From NCBI RefSeq assembly GCF_037948395.1, contig NZ_CP149941.1, forward strand, positions 1-64,000: 64,000 nucleotides of DNA, in the 5' to 3' direction. This DNA comes from Serratia nevei (lineage in GTDB: Bacteria; Pseudomonadota; Gammaproteobacteria; Enterobacterales; Enterobacteriaceae). The position numbers and the translations under genes were made by a program. Position 1 is the first letter of the stretch, and each line of letters opens with the position of its first letter. Below the pieces are notes generated by a model. That model ran no database searches. It saw nothing but the letters and a program-made list of their open reading frames with translations, and was not told the origin of the DNA. This document shows positions 18,690-27,929 of this stretch, in pieces.

Positions 18690-20261
18690 ATGAATAAGCC
18701 ATTGACTTATACAGAACTTCAAGATATTAAAGGTGCTGATAATCTGGAGTTAATGGAGCTCTTTCTACAGAAAGTTGCGTGTTATCCCAATCAACCGGCA
18801 GTCATAACAACGGAACGAACTCTCAGTTATATTGAACTTGCGCAACAGGCGCAGTCACTCGCCACCCATTTACTGCAACTGGGGGTGAAAAATGAAATGC
18901 CCGTGGCCATTTTGTTGAAATCAGGCATTGAACAGGTCGTCTGCCAGGTTGCTATTCTATTGGCTGGAGGGAGTTGCGTGCCTCTCAATGTGGCTTCACC
19001 TGACGATCGACTTAATTTCATGCTCCAAGAGGTAAAGGCCACATTTACCCTGACCGAATCAGCCTTGGTTGGTCGTGCATTATCAACCCGTTATGTCCTG
19101 CTAGACACCTATCCGCGTCACAATGTTATTTCGACTTATTTCCCAGGGAGAAAGGTAGGTTTGAACCACCGGGCTTATATCATGTTTACTTCCGGTACCA
19201 CAGGTAAGCCCAAAGCTGTTGAGGTTGAGTATCGAGGCATACTACGTTTGGTAGTCAATGCGGATTATCTTCCTATTTCGACTCAGGATCGCCTTGGCAG
19301 TATTTCTGCTCCGGATTTTGATGCCATTCTTCTTGAGGTTTGGGGGGCACTGCTTAATGGTGCCGCTACTGTGATTATCGATAGAGAAGTGCTCCTCGAC
19401 CCAGAAAAGTTAAAGTCCAGCTTTATCGATTATGCCGTCAGCTCCATTTTAGTTACGCCATCATTATTCAATTTCATTATTACCATCTGCCCTGATGCCT
19501 TTCGTACCCTGAGTTATCTGATGATTGGCGGGGAGGCATTTAATATTCATGCTCTGAGATCGCTGCCTCTGAAGGCGTGGCCTAAAAATATCTATAACGT
19601 TTATGGCCCGACGGAAAACACCACCTACACGTTGTATTACCCAATAGGGTTGGATGACCTAACGGCGGAAAGCATGCCTCTAGGAACACCAATTAATAAA
19701 ACGGAGGTTTTCATCCTTGATGATCAATTGCAGTTGGCCGATGTCGGTATCTTGGGCGAAATATATGTGGGTGGTGATGGAGTGGCTCGTGGATACCTTA
19801 ATCGTCCAGACTTGACAGCAGAGAAATTTATCACCACTGAAATTAGCGGCGAGAGTGAGCCCAAGCGCTTATACAAAACAGGTGATTTGGGTTGGAAACG
19901 GACCGATGGTGCCTTTATGTATTCGGGGCGGCTGGATAACCAGATCAAATTACAGGGCTATCGTATAGAAGCGGAGGAAGTGGAAACTCAATTGCTAAAT
20001 ACCGGATTACTGTTGGAGGCTATTGTCTGTCCGATTAAAAAAGAAGGTGATGAAGGTTACCTGCTTGCTTTTGTTGTTCCACAAGACCCGTCTACTTTCA
20101 ACAGCAAACAGCTGCTCAGTGAACTTCAACAATGCTTACCACCCTATATGTTACCGCGCATCCATATGGTTGGTGCCATCCCATTGAATCCTAATGGTAA
20201 GGCCGATCGCCCTAAACTCCTTGAATTGTATAAACAACAACGTTCTTCTGGCGCGGTTTGA
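18690..20261 (+). CDS. Stand-alone NRPS-type adenylation enzyme
   Basis: 523 aa AMP-forming ligase that activates an amino or related carboxylic acid as acyl-AMP. Core motifs: A3 FTSGTTGKPKAVEVE, A4 APDFDAILLEVWGAL, A5 YNVYGPTEN, A7 LYKTGDLG, A8 GRLDNQIKLQGYRIEAEEVE, A10 NPNGKADR with the catalytic Lys. There is no carrier domain, so it must load a carrier elsewhere, most likely that of the next gene. By-eye alignment to GrsA gives pocket residues D-A-L-S-M-G-V-T-Y-K; I cannot link them to a known substrate. Its sequence closely parallels the A domain of the next protein, suggesting duplication. AGGAG before ATG 18690. Confidence 0.88.
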   Translation: MNKPLTYTELQDIKGADNLELMELFLQKVACYPNQPAVITTERTLSYIELAQQAQSLATHLLQLGVKNEMPVAILLKSGIEQVVCQVAILLAGGSCVPLNVASPDDRLNFMLQEVKATFTLTESALVGRALSTRYVLLDTYPRHNVISTYFPGRKVGLNHRAYIMFTSGTTGKPKAVEVEYRGILRLVVNADYLPISTQDRLGSISAPDFDAILLEVWGALLNGAATVIIDREVLLDPEKLKSSFIDYAVSSILVTPSLFNFIITICPDAFRTLSYLMIGGEAFNIHALRSLPLKAWPKNIYNVYGPTENTTYTLYYPIGLDDLTAESMPLGTPINKTEVFILDDQLQLADVGILGEIYVGGDGVARGYLNRPDLTAEKFITTEISGESEPKRLYKTGDLGWKRTDGAFMYSGRLDNQIKLQGYRIEAEEVETQLLNTGLLLEAIVCPIKKEGDEGYLLAFVVPQDPSTFNSKQLLSELQQCLPPYMLPRIHMVGAIPLNPNGKADRPKLLELYKQQRSSGAV

Positions 20262-20293
20262 AATTCCCACTTAATTCCAATAGGACCGAAAAT

Positions 20294-23200
20294 ATGAATC
20301 AGCAACATGAACTCCCCGGGGTGGGCCTAACCGGTCTTTTTTTACATCAGGTGAAACAGCACTCTGCGCGACCAGCAATCATCACCCCTAAATACACGCT
20401 GAGCTATAGCCAATTGGCGAAGCAGGCACAGAGGCTAGCCATAGAGTTATGCCAGAATGGAGTTCAACCCGAGGAACCCGTTGCTATTTTAATAAGTGCG
20501 GGGGCGGAGTATATCATTTGCCAGTTGGCCGTTTTGCTAGCAGGCGGAACCTGTGTCCCACTTCATCCTTCGCTGCCGGATGAGCGGCTCAATCTCATGC
20601 TGCAAGAAGTGCAGGCGAAATTAACCATCACGGATATCAATTCGGGTGCACGGCCATTGTCGACCCATTTTATTCTTTTTGATAATTCCCTCTCAACCTA
20701 CAATCGGCATGTTGAATTGCCGATGAGAGACAAAGGCCTGAATCACCGCAGCCATATTCTTTTCACCTCCGGAACCACTGGGCAACCTAAAGGCGTAGAA
20801 ATTGAGGCCCGTGGTATTGTTCGCATGCTGGTAAATTCCAGCGCTATTCACATTACAACTAGCGATCGGGTTGCCTGTCACGCGAACCCGGCATTCGATG
20901 GTTCCTTCCTGGAAGTGTGGGGGGCACTACTCAATGGAGCCGCCTTGGTTATTATCACCAAAGAGACGCTGCTTGATGCGAAACGATTGGAGGGTACATT
21001 ACAACAGTATGCTGTCAGTTATCTGTTTATGACTACATCACTGTTTAACTTTATCGCTCCGCAGTGCCCCTCCGCCTTCCGCTCACTGAATTATCTGCTA
21101 GTCGGGGGGGAAGCCTTTAACCTTCAGGCGTTGAAGTCACTGTTGCCAACGGCATGGCCAAAAAATCTGCTTAACTGCTATGGTCCAACGGAAGGGACAA
21201 CGGTCACACTTTACCACCGCATCGTGGCCGACGATTTGCAAAAGGAGGAGGTGCCAATTGGTCGGCCACTCGACAATACGGAGGTCTATATTCTGGATGA
21301 GCAGTTGAACCCTGTAACGCCAGGTGAGCAGGGAGAGATCTATATCGGAGGTGAAGGGTTAGCACGGGGATATATCAATCACCCTGAGTTAACGCAGGAA
21401 AAATTCCCAACCATAAAGATTGCCGGAGAAAGCACACCTAAGCGTCTGTATCGCAGTGGTGATATGGGCTGGCAGAGGCCTGATGGTGCCATCATGTACG
21501 CCGGGCGTATCGATAACCAAATTAAATTGCAGGGATACCGTATTGAGATCGAAGAGCTCGAAACCCAACTGCTAAAGAGTGAGCAACTGCTGGCTGCCGT
21601 GGTTTGCGTGATGAGGAAGGGGACGGATGAAGCCTATTTAACCGCCTTTGTCGTACCCAAACACCCTGGTAACTTCGACATCAACAGCCTGCTCAATAGC
21701 CTTAAGCAGCAACTGCCGCCCTACATGCTCCCACGCTTGCAGATTATGGCTGCTATCCCTATGAATGAAAACGGTAAAGCCAATCGTTCTTTGTTGCAGG
21801 CTCAAATTGATAAACTGCGGATTACGACCGAATGCCCGTCAGAGTTCCCCCAAAACGCCGCCGAATTATTATTGATATGGCAGCAGGTACTTGATGTAGT
21901 CCAAGCCTCGTTGGATGACGAGTTCTTCCTGCTTGGTGGTACTTCATTACAGGCTGCACGATTGGTGCTGGAAATCAAACGTCGGTTCGGACAGAGGTTA
22001 TCTATCCAGGATCTGTACGATGCCCAAACACCTCGTAATCTACTGAATTTACTCCAACAGCAACAAGAAGTCGTAACCGACGACATCTGTGCTACCTTAC
22101 TCAGAGACAGCCAGCTTCCTGATGATATTCAACCATATATGCAGCCGCCTCAGCCGTGGTTAAGCGTCTCGGCAGGGCGAGTGTTTCTGACTGGTGCGAC
22201 GGGATTTATGGGGGCTTTCTGTCTGCGTGATTTACTGCGGTTAGATGATGTGCGTCAAGTTGTCTGTCTGGTGCGAGCGAAGGATCATGACGCAGCCCTA
22301 CAACGTGTCAAAGATAACATGATCCAATACGGGCTTTGGCAACAGGATTTTGGCTTGCGTATCGTAGCACTTTCGGGGGACCTGACCCAACCTCAGTTGG
22401 GGTTGGACAACGCGAGTTACAGGCGTCTTACAACAGATTGTGATGTTATTTTTCATACTGCTGCTCATATTAGTTTTATTGAGCCTTATCATACGCATCG
22501 TGCAACCAATGTGCTGGGAGCGATCAACTTATTGCGTTTAGCCATCGCGAACAAGGCCAAGCCACTGCATTACGTTTCTACCATCGCCGCCATAGGACCC
22601 GCAGGCTTACTGTTCCCGATAGAGCGTTTTTATGAAGAAGACGATATGATGCCCTACCTGGAAGGAATGAAATATACCTTGGGATATATACAGAGTAAAT
22701 GGGTAGCTGAGCGACTCATGTGGCATGCGAGAAAGCGAGGTATTCCTCTGGCTGTTTACCGACCGGGTTTTATGATGACCGACAGCGTTAGCGGTGCAGG
22801 TAATCCAGAAGATTTTATGTGGCGGATAATAAAAGGGTGTATTAGTACCGGTGCATCGCCATTGTTACCTGGCGATCGTAAAGAGCTGATCCCCGTAGAC
22901 TATGCTAGTGCAGCCTTAATTCGTATCGCCAGTGATAATAGCCATCTGGGGCGTATGTATCATCTGATCCCTCCGAGTGATGCGCATTCGATCAGTCTGA
23001 ACACCTTCTTTGAACTATTTGAACATTGCGGCTACGTTTTAACCCCAATGCCTTATAAGCAGTGGTTACAAAAATTGTATGACGATCCAGATTTGGACGC
23101 CAACCCCTTGATGCCGCTGTTACCGATGCTTTCCGAAGTCGTGTATGAAGACCTTACGCTGTGGGAAGTGTTCAGAAACATACCTCGGTATGATGCTAGC

Positions 23201-23308
23201 CAGACCCAGGCAGTATTAACCGAATCTGGAGGGCTTGACTATACGCCGACCAATACCGCATTACTTACCCGATATCTGGATTATATGAAAAACATCGGCC
23301 TATTATAA
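20294..23308 (+). CDS. A-T-R enzyme: adenylation, carrier and thioester-reductase domains
   Basis: About 1004 aa from ATG 20294 (AGGA 8 nt upstream; the longer frame would need a TTG). Domain order: adenylation ~15-500 (FTSGTTGQPKGVE, NCYGPTEGT, YRSGDMG, GRIDNQIKLQGYRIEIEELE, NENGKAN), peptidyl carrier ~525-590 with phosphopantetheine Ser551 in LGGTSL, and thioester reductase ~625-1000 with NAD(P)-binding GATGFMG (Gly634 onward) and catalytic Tyr798-x3-Lys802 in YIQSKW. This is the architecture of Lys2 and carboxylic-acid reductases. It should activate an acid, tether it and release it as aldehyde or alcohol. No condensation domain exists here, so a peptide bond is not expected unless made elsewhere. 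Pocket residues by eye: D-G-L-S-L-G-C-T-V-K. Confidence 0.88.
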   Translation: MNQQHELPGVGLTGLFLHQVKQHSARPAIITPKYTLSYSQLAKQAQRLAIELCQNGVQPEEPVAILISAGAEYIICQLAVLLAGGTCVPLHPSLPDERLNLMLQEVQAKLTITDINSGARPLSTHFILFDNSLSTYNRHVELPMRDKGLNHRSHILFTSGTTGQPKGVEIEARGIVRMLVNSSAIHITTSDRVACHANPAFDGSFLEVWGALLNGAALVIITKETLLDAKRLEGTLQQYAVSYLFMTTSLFNFIAPQCPSAFRSLNYLLVGGEAFNLQALKSLLPTAWPKNLLNCYGPTEGTTVTLYHRIVADDLQKEEVPIGRPLDNTEVYILDEQLNPVTPGEQGEIYIGGEGLARGYINHPELTQEKFPTIKIAGESTPKRLYRSGDMGWQRPDGAIMYAGRIDNQIKLQGYRIEIEELETQLLKSEQLLAAVVCVMRKGTDEAYLTAFVVPKHPGNFDINSLLNSLKQQLPPYMLPRLQIMAAIPMNENGKANRSLLQAQIDKLRITTECPSEFPQNAAELLLIWQQVLDVVQASLDDEFFLLGGTSLQAARLVLEIKRRFGQRLSIQDLYDAQTPRNLLNLLQQQQEVVTDDICATLLRDSQLPDDIQPYMQPPQPWLSVSAGRVFLTGATGFMGAFCLRDLLRLDDVRQVVCLVRAKDHDAALQRVKDNMIQYGLWQQDFGLRIVALSGDLTQPQLGLDNASYRRLTTDCDVIFHTAAHISFIEPYHTHRATNVLGAINLLRLAIANKAKPLHYVSTIAAIGPAGLLFPIERFYEEDDMMPYLEGMKYTLGYIQSKWVAERLMWHARKRGIPLAVYRPGFMMTDSVSGAGNPEDFMWRIIKGCISTGASPLLPGDRKELIPVDYASAALIRIASDNSHLGRMYHLIPPSDAHSISLNTFFELFEHCGYVLTPMPYKQWLQKLYDDPDLDANPLMPLLPMLSEVVYEDLTLWEVFRNIPRYDASQTQAVLTESGGLDYTPTNTALLTRYLDYMKNIGLL

Positions 23309-23479
23309 AGCTGGCTAAATAGAGCTGCGCGAAATAGTGTTCCACTTTTGACTAACCCTTGTGAGAAAAGGGAATGGAGGGCTTTTGCTACTGGCGAATT
23401 TTAATTTTTTGAATATCTCAATTTTTACAAACGGATATTTTTAATAATAGTGAAAAAAATTTGGTGGCTTCCGGTTTAC

Positions 23480-23985
23480 AACCCCTGATGCTAAAAAAAC
23501 TGGCCAGCAACCCCAAACAGAATGGACTTGCCAAAGCACTGAGAGAGATTGGTCGTATTGAGCGGACACTGTTTATGCTCGACTGGTTCCGCGGTCCGGC
23601 ACTTCGTCGGCGGGTCCAGGCGGGACTGAATAAAGGAGAAGTCCGTAACGCGCTGGCGCGTGCGGTATTCCTGCACCGGCTGGGTGAAAGCAGGGATCGT
23701 AAACCGGAAAATCAGAGCTATCGCGCCAGCGGACTGACGCTGCTGACGGCAGCTATCTCGCTGTGGAATACCGTCTATATGGAAAGGGCGGTCGATGTCC
23801 TGAAGCGTAAAGGGCTGAAGATTAACGAGCAGCTGCTGTCGCATTTATCGCCGTTAGGCTGGGAACACATCAATCTGACAGGCGATTATATATGGAAAAG
23901 CAACCGGATACCGGCTTCCGGTAAGTTTCGTCGGCTGAGGCCCGCTAAAGTAGAAAGGTCAAAAAACAGCCTTAACGTACAATAA
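23480..23985 (+). pseudogene. tnpA: Tn3-family tnpA 3' fragment, right copy
   Basis: About 165 C-terminal residues ([33 protein letters not shown] to KNSLNVQ) nearly identical to the left copy but in the opposite orientation. It keeps the catalytic Glu but lacks everything upstream. It supplies the right outer inverted repeat of the 9.4-kb unit. The few substitutions versus the left copy (for example YPKQ/NPKQ, RDPA/RGPA) show that the two are diverged copies, not a recent duplication. Confidence 0.88.
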
Positions 23986-24008
23986 GTTTCGATATCCAAA
24001 CTGACCCC
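23971..24008 (-). repeat. Outer 38-bp inverted repeat, right
   Basis: Mirror image of 14644-14681 with one base change; directly followed by TATCC, the same five bases that precede 14644. Confidence 0.9.
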
Positions 24009-25144
24009 TATCCTGTCCTCACGACGAGGCCTGTTCAAAGGCCTCCGGACTGACCCCGCCGAGATGACTGTGGCGCCGGGCCCGGTTGTAGAACACTTCA
24101 ATGTAATCGAAGATATCGGCCCGGGCCAGAGCCCGGGTTTTATAGATGCGTTTTCTGATCCGCTCTTTTTTCAGTGAACTGAAGAACGATTCGGCCACTG
24201 CATTATCCCAGCAGTTGCCACGCCGGCTCATGCTCGGGACCAGGTTATTGGCCCGGCAGAAGCGCTGCCAGTCGTCGCTGCCGTACTGGCTGCCCTGGTC
24301 TGAGTGCACGATGACCTCGCTGTCCGGTTTACGCCGCCAGAGCGCCATCATCAGTGCATCCAGCGCCAGTTCGCGTGAGAGAGTGGGCTTCATCGACTAG
24401 CCGACCACGTTACGGGCGAAGAGATCGATAACCACCGCCAGATACAACCATCCCTGCCAGGTGCGGATATAAGTAATATCGGTGACCCAGACCTGATTGG
24501 CCCGGACAACGGTAAACTGCCGCTGCACGCGATTAGGAGCGGCCACTGAAGGTCTGCCGGCGATACGACGTGGCGCTTTATAGCCGCGTACAGCTTTAAT
24601 CCGGTTCAGCTGCATGATGCGGCCCACCCGGTTTTTACCGCAGGTTTCCCCGATTTAGTTCAGATCGCCATGAACCCGTCTGTAACCGTATACACCTCCG
24701 CTCAGTGAATAGGAGTCGCGGATAAGCATCAGCAGACGCTGGTTATCTTTATCACGCGCCGAGACCGGGTTGTGCAGCCACGCATAGAACCTGGCCCGGG
24801 CGACATTCAGTACCCGACACATCGTCATCACACCCCATACAGTGCGGTGTTCATTGATAAAGCGGTACTTCAGTCGGGCTCCCTTGCAAAGTACCGCGCG
24901 GCCTTTTTCAGGATATCCCGGGCATGCTGTTCGCTGTTATCAGGCTTGATAGCCCGTAGCCACTTGTAGAGGCTGTGCGCAGAAACGCCCAGACGGTCGG
25001 ATACTTCGGCAACGGAATAACCGCGTTCCGTTATCTGACGGACGGCTTCTTCCTTAAATTCAGGTGTAAATCGTGGTGTGCCCATATGCTCCCCCTATGC
25101 TCAAACTATAGGGCAGAATCGTCTACCGGGGTGGGGTCAGTCCA
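24009..25144 (-). mobile_element. IS2-like IS3-family element, inactivated and split
   Basis: orfA (24870-25085, reads leftward, MGTPRFTPEFKEEAVRQITERGYSVAEVSDRLGVSAHSLYKWL) and orfB in the next frame, joined near 24870. orfB has DDE text (QVWVTDITYIRT, VIVHSDQGSQYGS, SRRGNCWDNAVAESFFSSLKKE) but two in-frame stops: TAA in place of Glu in GDLN-IGETCG (near 24653) and TAG in place of Trp after NVVG (24394-24396). The right tip reads TGGACTGACCCCACC as the reverse complement, ending at 25144. Its left tip, TGGACTGACCCC, lies at 14614-14625, on the far side of the Tn3 unit, which inserted about 30 bp inside it. It abuts an IS91 fragment. Confidence 0.82.
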
Positions 25145-25480
25145 GTTTGGTGGCGTGCTCACCCGCCACGGCGCCGGTAAAACGCAACCGACCTTTGCAT
25201 AGGATGCATTGGTAAGGCTCGGTACCGAGGAGGCCTTTCATCAGTACCGCGAACCTGGGCCGCTTTGGTTTCTCCCGTGCCGTATTTTCCTGCGCATCGT
25301 AAACCTTCGGCAGCAGCGTACCCCGCTTACGGTTGGTCAAAAAAACCGTAATACCGAACCATTTTAAAATGCCGCTCCGGAATATGGCTGCGGTAACGCA
25401 GTAACATCTACTCCTGGCAGATTCTCTGGAGTTTGTGTTGCTGCGTGTGGTGATCGTAATACTGATGGACTATAGGTGAG
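25145..25480 (-). pseudogene. IS91-family transposase fragment
   Basis: Leftward text (KRGTLLPKVYDAQENTAREKPKRPRFAVLMKGLLGTEPYQCILCKGRLRFTG) is about 85 percent like the intact IS91 transposase at 8855. It has a frameshift near 25345 and is cut at 25145 by the IS2-like element. Upstream 25345-25480 continues in broken frames. Confidence 0.85.
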
Positions 25481-25537
25481 TTCCGTCAGCTTGAAAAGCT
25501 CTTGGCGTGTATTATTACAGAAATGACCAATAACCCC

Positions 25538-26278
25538 TTATATTTCGAAAAAGTTAATCTTTCCGTCATCAAGGCTGTACATGCTGCCAACAATCTTGAT
25601 TTTCTTCTGCTCTTCCAGCTGTTTCAGTACAGGGCTGTTTTTGCGGATATTTTCGATGGTCAACTCGACATTTTTTCGGGCGACTGCATCAACAAAATCA
25701 TAATTGCTACTCTTACGCTCCCCACTATACGCTGTTCTTTCAATCGCAGGTTTAATTTCATCCAGTAAACCCGTCAGATTACCCAATTCAACATTATCAA
25801 TAGCACCACGAATGGCACCACAACGGGTATGTCCCATCACTAGCACCACTTTCGCTCCAGCAACTGCACAGGCAAACTCCATGCTACCCAGAATATCTCG
25901 GTTACTTATATTCCCTGCAACACGGGAATTAAATGTTTCGCCGATCCCAGTATCCAGTACAATTTCCACAGGCGCACGTGAGTCAATGCAACTAAGGATC
26001 ACCGCAGCCGGATACTGACCTGCTGCGCTGCTACGTTTCTGCTCCAGATAATCATGTTTAGCTGGTCTATTTTCCCGGAAGCGCAGGTTACCTTGCTTAA
26101 AATGCTTAATCACATCATCCGGCGTCATACCATCACGTTCCTCTTTGCTTAGTGATGCCGCAAAAGAGATGGAGGGCGCAGACAAGGCTGCTATTCCTGC
26201 GGTCGAAAGGACAGAAATGGCAAGAGTTTGTTTCAGGATTGTGCGACGCGAGGGGTGAATGAGCTGGTTATTTTTCAT
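25538..26278 (-). CDS. Exported beta-class carbonic anhydrase
   Basis: 246 aa. Twin-arginine signal peptide: SRRTILKQTLAISVLSTAGIAAL followed by a SFAASL cleavage region, so a periplasmic location by the Tat route is likely. Beta-carbonic-anhydrase zinc ligands Cys97, His150 and Cys153 are visible in LSCIDSRAP (Asp99/Arg101 dyad) and VMGHTRCGAI. The reaction is CO2 hydration to bicarbonate. Good ribosome site (AGGAG) before ATG 26278. It stands alone between IS remnants and the fimbrial locus, with 650 bp of empty DNA upstream. Tat-exported beta-CAs occur in other Gram-negatives; the plasmid benefit is unknown. Confidence 0.92.
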   Translation of the reverse strand: MKNNQLIHPSRRTILKQTLAISVLSTAGIAALSAPSISFAASLSKEERDGMTPDDVIKHFKQGNLRFRENRPAKHDYLEQKRSSAAGQYPAAVILSCIDSRAPVEIVLDTGIGETFNSRVAGNISNRDILGSMEFACAVAGAKVVLVMGHTRCGAIRGAIDNVELGNLTGLLDEIKPAIERTAYSGERKSSNYDFVDAVARKNVELTIENIRKNSPVLKQLEEQKKIKIVGSMYSLDDGKINFFEI

Positions 26279-26930
26279 AATGCTCTCCTATCTAGATTAT
26301 TGATTGGACGAAAAATGTTAAATTATTGTGAGCTGGGCAGGATAAATGCGAGTTCTTTATCATTGAGTCGTGGGCCGGTCAGATTTTTATTGCGAACCAA
26401 TATTACTCGAAATCTGCGCCGATTTTGAAACCAATCCACGGCATGAATTCTGCTTGGTAGGGGCAATTCAGGAGTTCCCCTTTTTGTGCATACTTACCTG
26501 ACTTCTGCGCTATTGTACAAGTTTATGGAACTAGCCCTGCATAAGCAGTGTACTCTTAAGGAGATACCTGGCAGCGGCATCCGTGCCGTCCGATACGATA
26601 TTAATGTGACAACAGGGCCAGTAACCATGAGGGGACACACGGTAGTGTTATACCTATTGCCATGATGCAACTTCGTTGTAGTGGACTCTACTCAACTTAA
26701 GCCAGAAAAATATAAAATAGTCTTACCGTACAGCAACAGTAGCATAAATCTACGGTTCTGATACTACATACAGACAAACATGAGCAGTAGACTGACGAAG
26801 CTGTCGTTATTATCGACGCTGTATTTCATACTACTTCAGGCGGTAGCAAGTGCTACTTATCCGGACCAATAACATTAAAATGGGCGACGGCCATGAACAT
26901 TCTCAAGTCACCACTTACGCTAATGATGTT
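26279..26930. other. Empty region
   Basis: Nothing recognised. It should contain the carbonic anhydrase promoter near its left end. The remainder is probably decayed insertion-sequence DNA; no open frame or strong hairpin was seen. Confidence 0.4.
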
Positions 26931-27377
26931 TTATGGTTCCTTTTTCTTCTCATCGTCTCTAAGTAACAGAGCATTTTTATAGCTTTCACTGAGGTTCCAG
27001 CGAAGGGTATTCTTAACTCTTTTTGGGGCTAACTGAACATACTCATCCTCCACTAGTTTTAGCAATAAATGTCTAGTTTGATAGATACCTAGGTCGCATC
27101 TTTCTGCCAATTGTCGAGTGCTTGGCCAGTGTTCCTGAGGAACCGCATTTTTTTCACTCCGCCAAAAAAACTCAAGATTTTCTAATAAGTTGAGTTGCAG
27201 AGATGCTAACCGGTCCTTTCTTTTTTCTGGTTTTTTTTTGTTCGAATTGTTCATTTCTAGATCAGTGTGTTGAGTGGTTGATGTCTCAGGCAATTCGTCT
27301 GTGACGGCCATGCCTGGGCGTGTTTGTGGAGTGGATGTAACCCTGTTGCTTACGAGGGTACCGAAGTTTTGTTGCAT
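26931..27377 (-). CDS. PapI/FaeA-like fimbrial regulator
   Basis: 148 aa. The C-terminal ~70 residues (LLENLEFFWRSEKN ... STRQLAERCDLGIYQTRHLLLKLVEDEYVQLAPKRVKNTLRWNL) fit the small winged-helix FaeA/PapI family, which works with Lrp and Dam methylation to switch fimbrial operons. The N-terminal 60 residues are low-complexity and charged, unlike the ~75-aa PapI. It is transcribed away from the fimbrial operon, the usual papI/papB-type arrangement, with 550 bp between it and the major pilin gene. Lysine-rich ends. Confidence 0.7.
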   Translation of the reverse strand: MQQNFGTLVSNRVTSTPQTRPGMAVTDELPETSTTQHTDLEMNNSNKKKPEKRKDRLASLQLNLLENLEFFWRSEKNAVPQEHWPSTRQLAERCDLGIYQTRHLLLKLVEDEYVQLAPKRVKNTLRWNLSESYKNALLLRDDEKKKEP

Positions 27378-27929
27378 TACTCTACTCCTCAGTGCTTGTT
27401 TTTTGTTTAGTTATTTGATTTTTATGACAAAAATAAAAACCATGCATTTGTTCAGAGCCCCATGCCTTCACATAATTGTATCGTCATAATGAAATTTGCG
27501 ATCGTAAATATTGGTGTCTCCACTCAATTCAGAGTTAAATTTCGCACAACTCAACATTGCGATCTAAAGTCTCGCGAACGGTTTTTATTGTTACTTGGTG
27601 TGTGTGATTATTTCAAATATCGCTGAAAATGTGAAAATGTCTTTTCAAGATGCAATGCTATTTGTAAGAATGACTTCGCTCACAAAAGTGTGAGTGCTTA
27701 ATAAATACGATTATTCCTATTGCACTTCTGATCGCCTTTTTGGGATTGCTGCTTGATGCACCACTTGTGAGATTTATCGGTTCAATAATTTATATGACCT
27801 CTATATCTGGAGGCTTGTCCTTGATAAGGGAGTTAGGTTTGAACTGGTTGTTAGAGTGCAAAAAGTAATGCGTGTATTTATTTTTCATTAACTCATTAAC
27901 TATGTAGTGTCGAAGAGGAATTCTTTCTG
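27378..27929. promoter_or_regulatory. Fimbrial control region with GATC sites
   Basis: A 550-bp AT-rich gap between the regulator and the major pilin gene. GATC sites at 27500-27503 and 27561-27564 lie 61 bp apart in similar contexts (TTGCGATCGTAAA, TTGCGATCTAAAG). Paired GATC sites in like sequence are the hallmark of Lrp/Dam phase switches such as pap, where the spacing is 102 bp; a third GATC is at 27730. A hydrophobic open frame without ATG (~27690-27868) was seen but not called. Confidence 0.5.

Larger units (their letters stand above)
14644..24008. mobile_element. Tn3-derived 9.4-kb transposed unit carrying a biosynthetic cluster
   Basis: Both outer borders are 38-bp Tn3-family inverted repeats beginning GGGGTCAGTTTGG (14644-14681 rightward, 23971-24008 as the reverse complement); they differ at one base. 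Each is joined to the 3' end of a tnpA copy, one leftward and one rightward. The five bases outside each border are identical: TATCC at 14639-14643 and at 24009-24013, the 5-bp target duplication expected of Tn3-family transposition. The whole segment therefore moved as one unit, with the methyltransferase, PNPOx-like, adenylation and A-T-R genes as cargo. The insertion split the left end of an IS2-like element. Confidence 0.88.

Noticed and set aside
17231..23308. Siderophore or peptide NRPS
   Set aside because: There is no condensation, cyclisation or thioesterase domain and no transporter; the A-T-R layout points to reduction of a single activated acid.
24002..24008. TGACCCC at 24002 as the left end of the IS2-like element
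   Set aside because: These bases belong to the Tn3 inverted repeat. The true IS tip lies at 14614-14625, across the transposon, as the TATCC duplication shows.
27690..27868. Hydrophobic reading frame (IPIALLIAFLGLLLDAPLVRFIG...) before the major pilin
   Set aside because: No ATG or ribosome site and it sits in the regulatory gap. Possibly a decayed gene, too weak to call.
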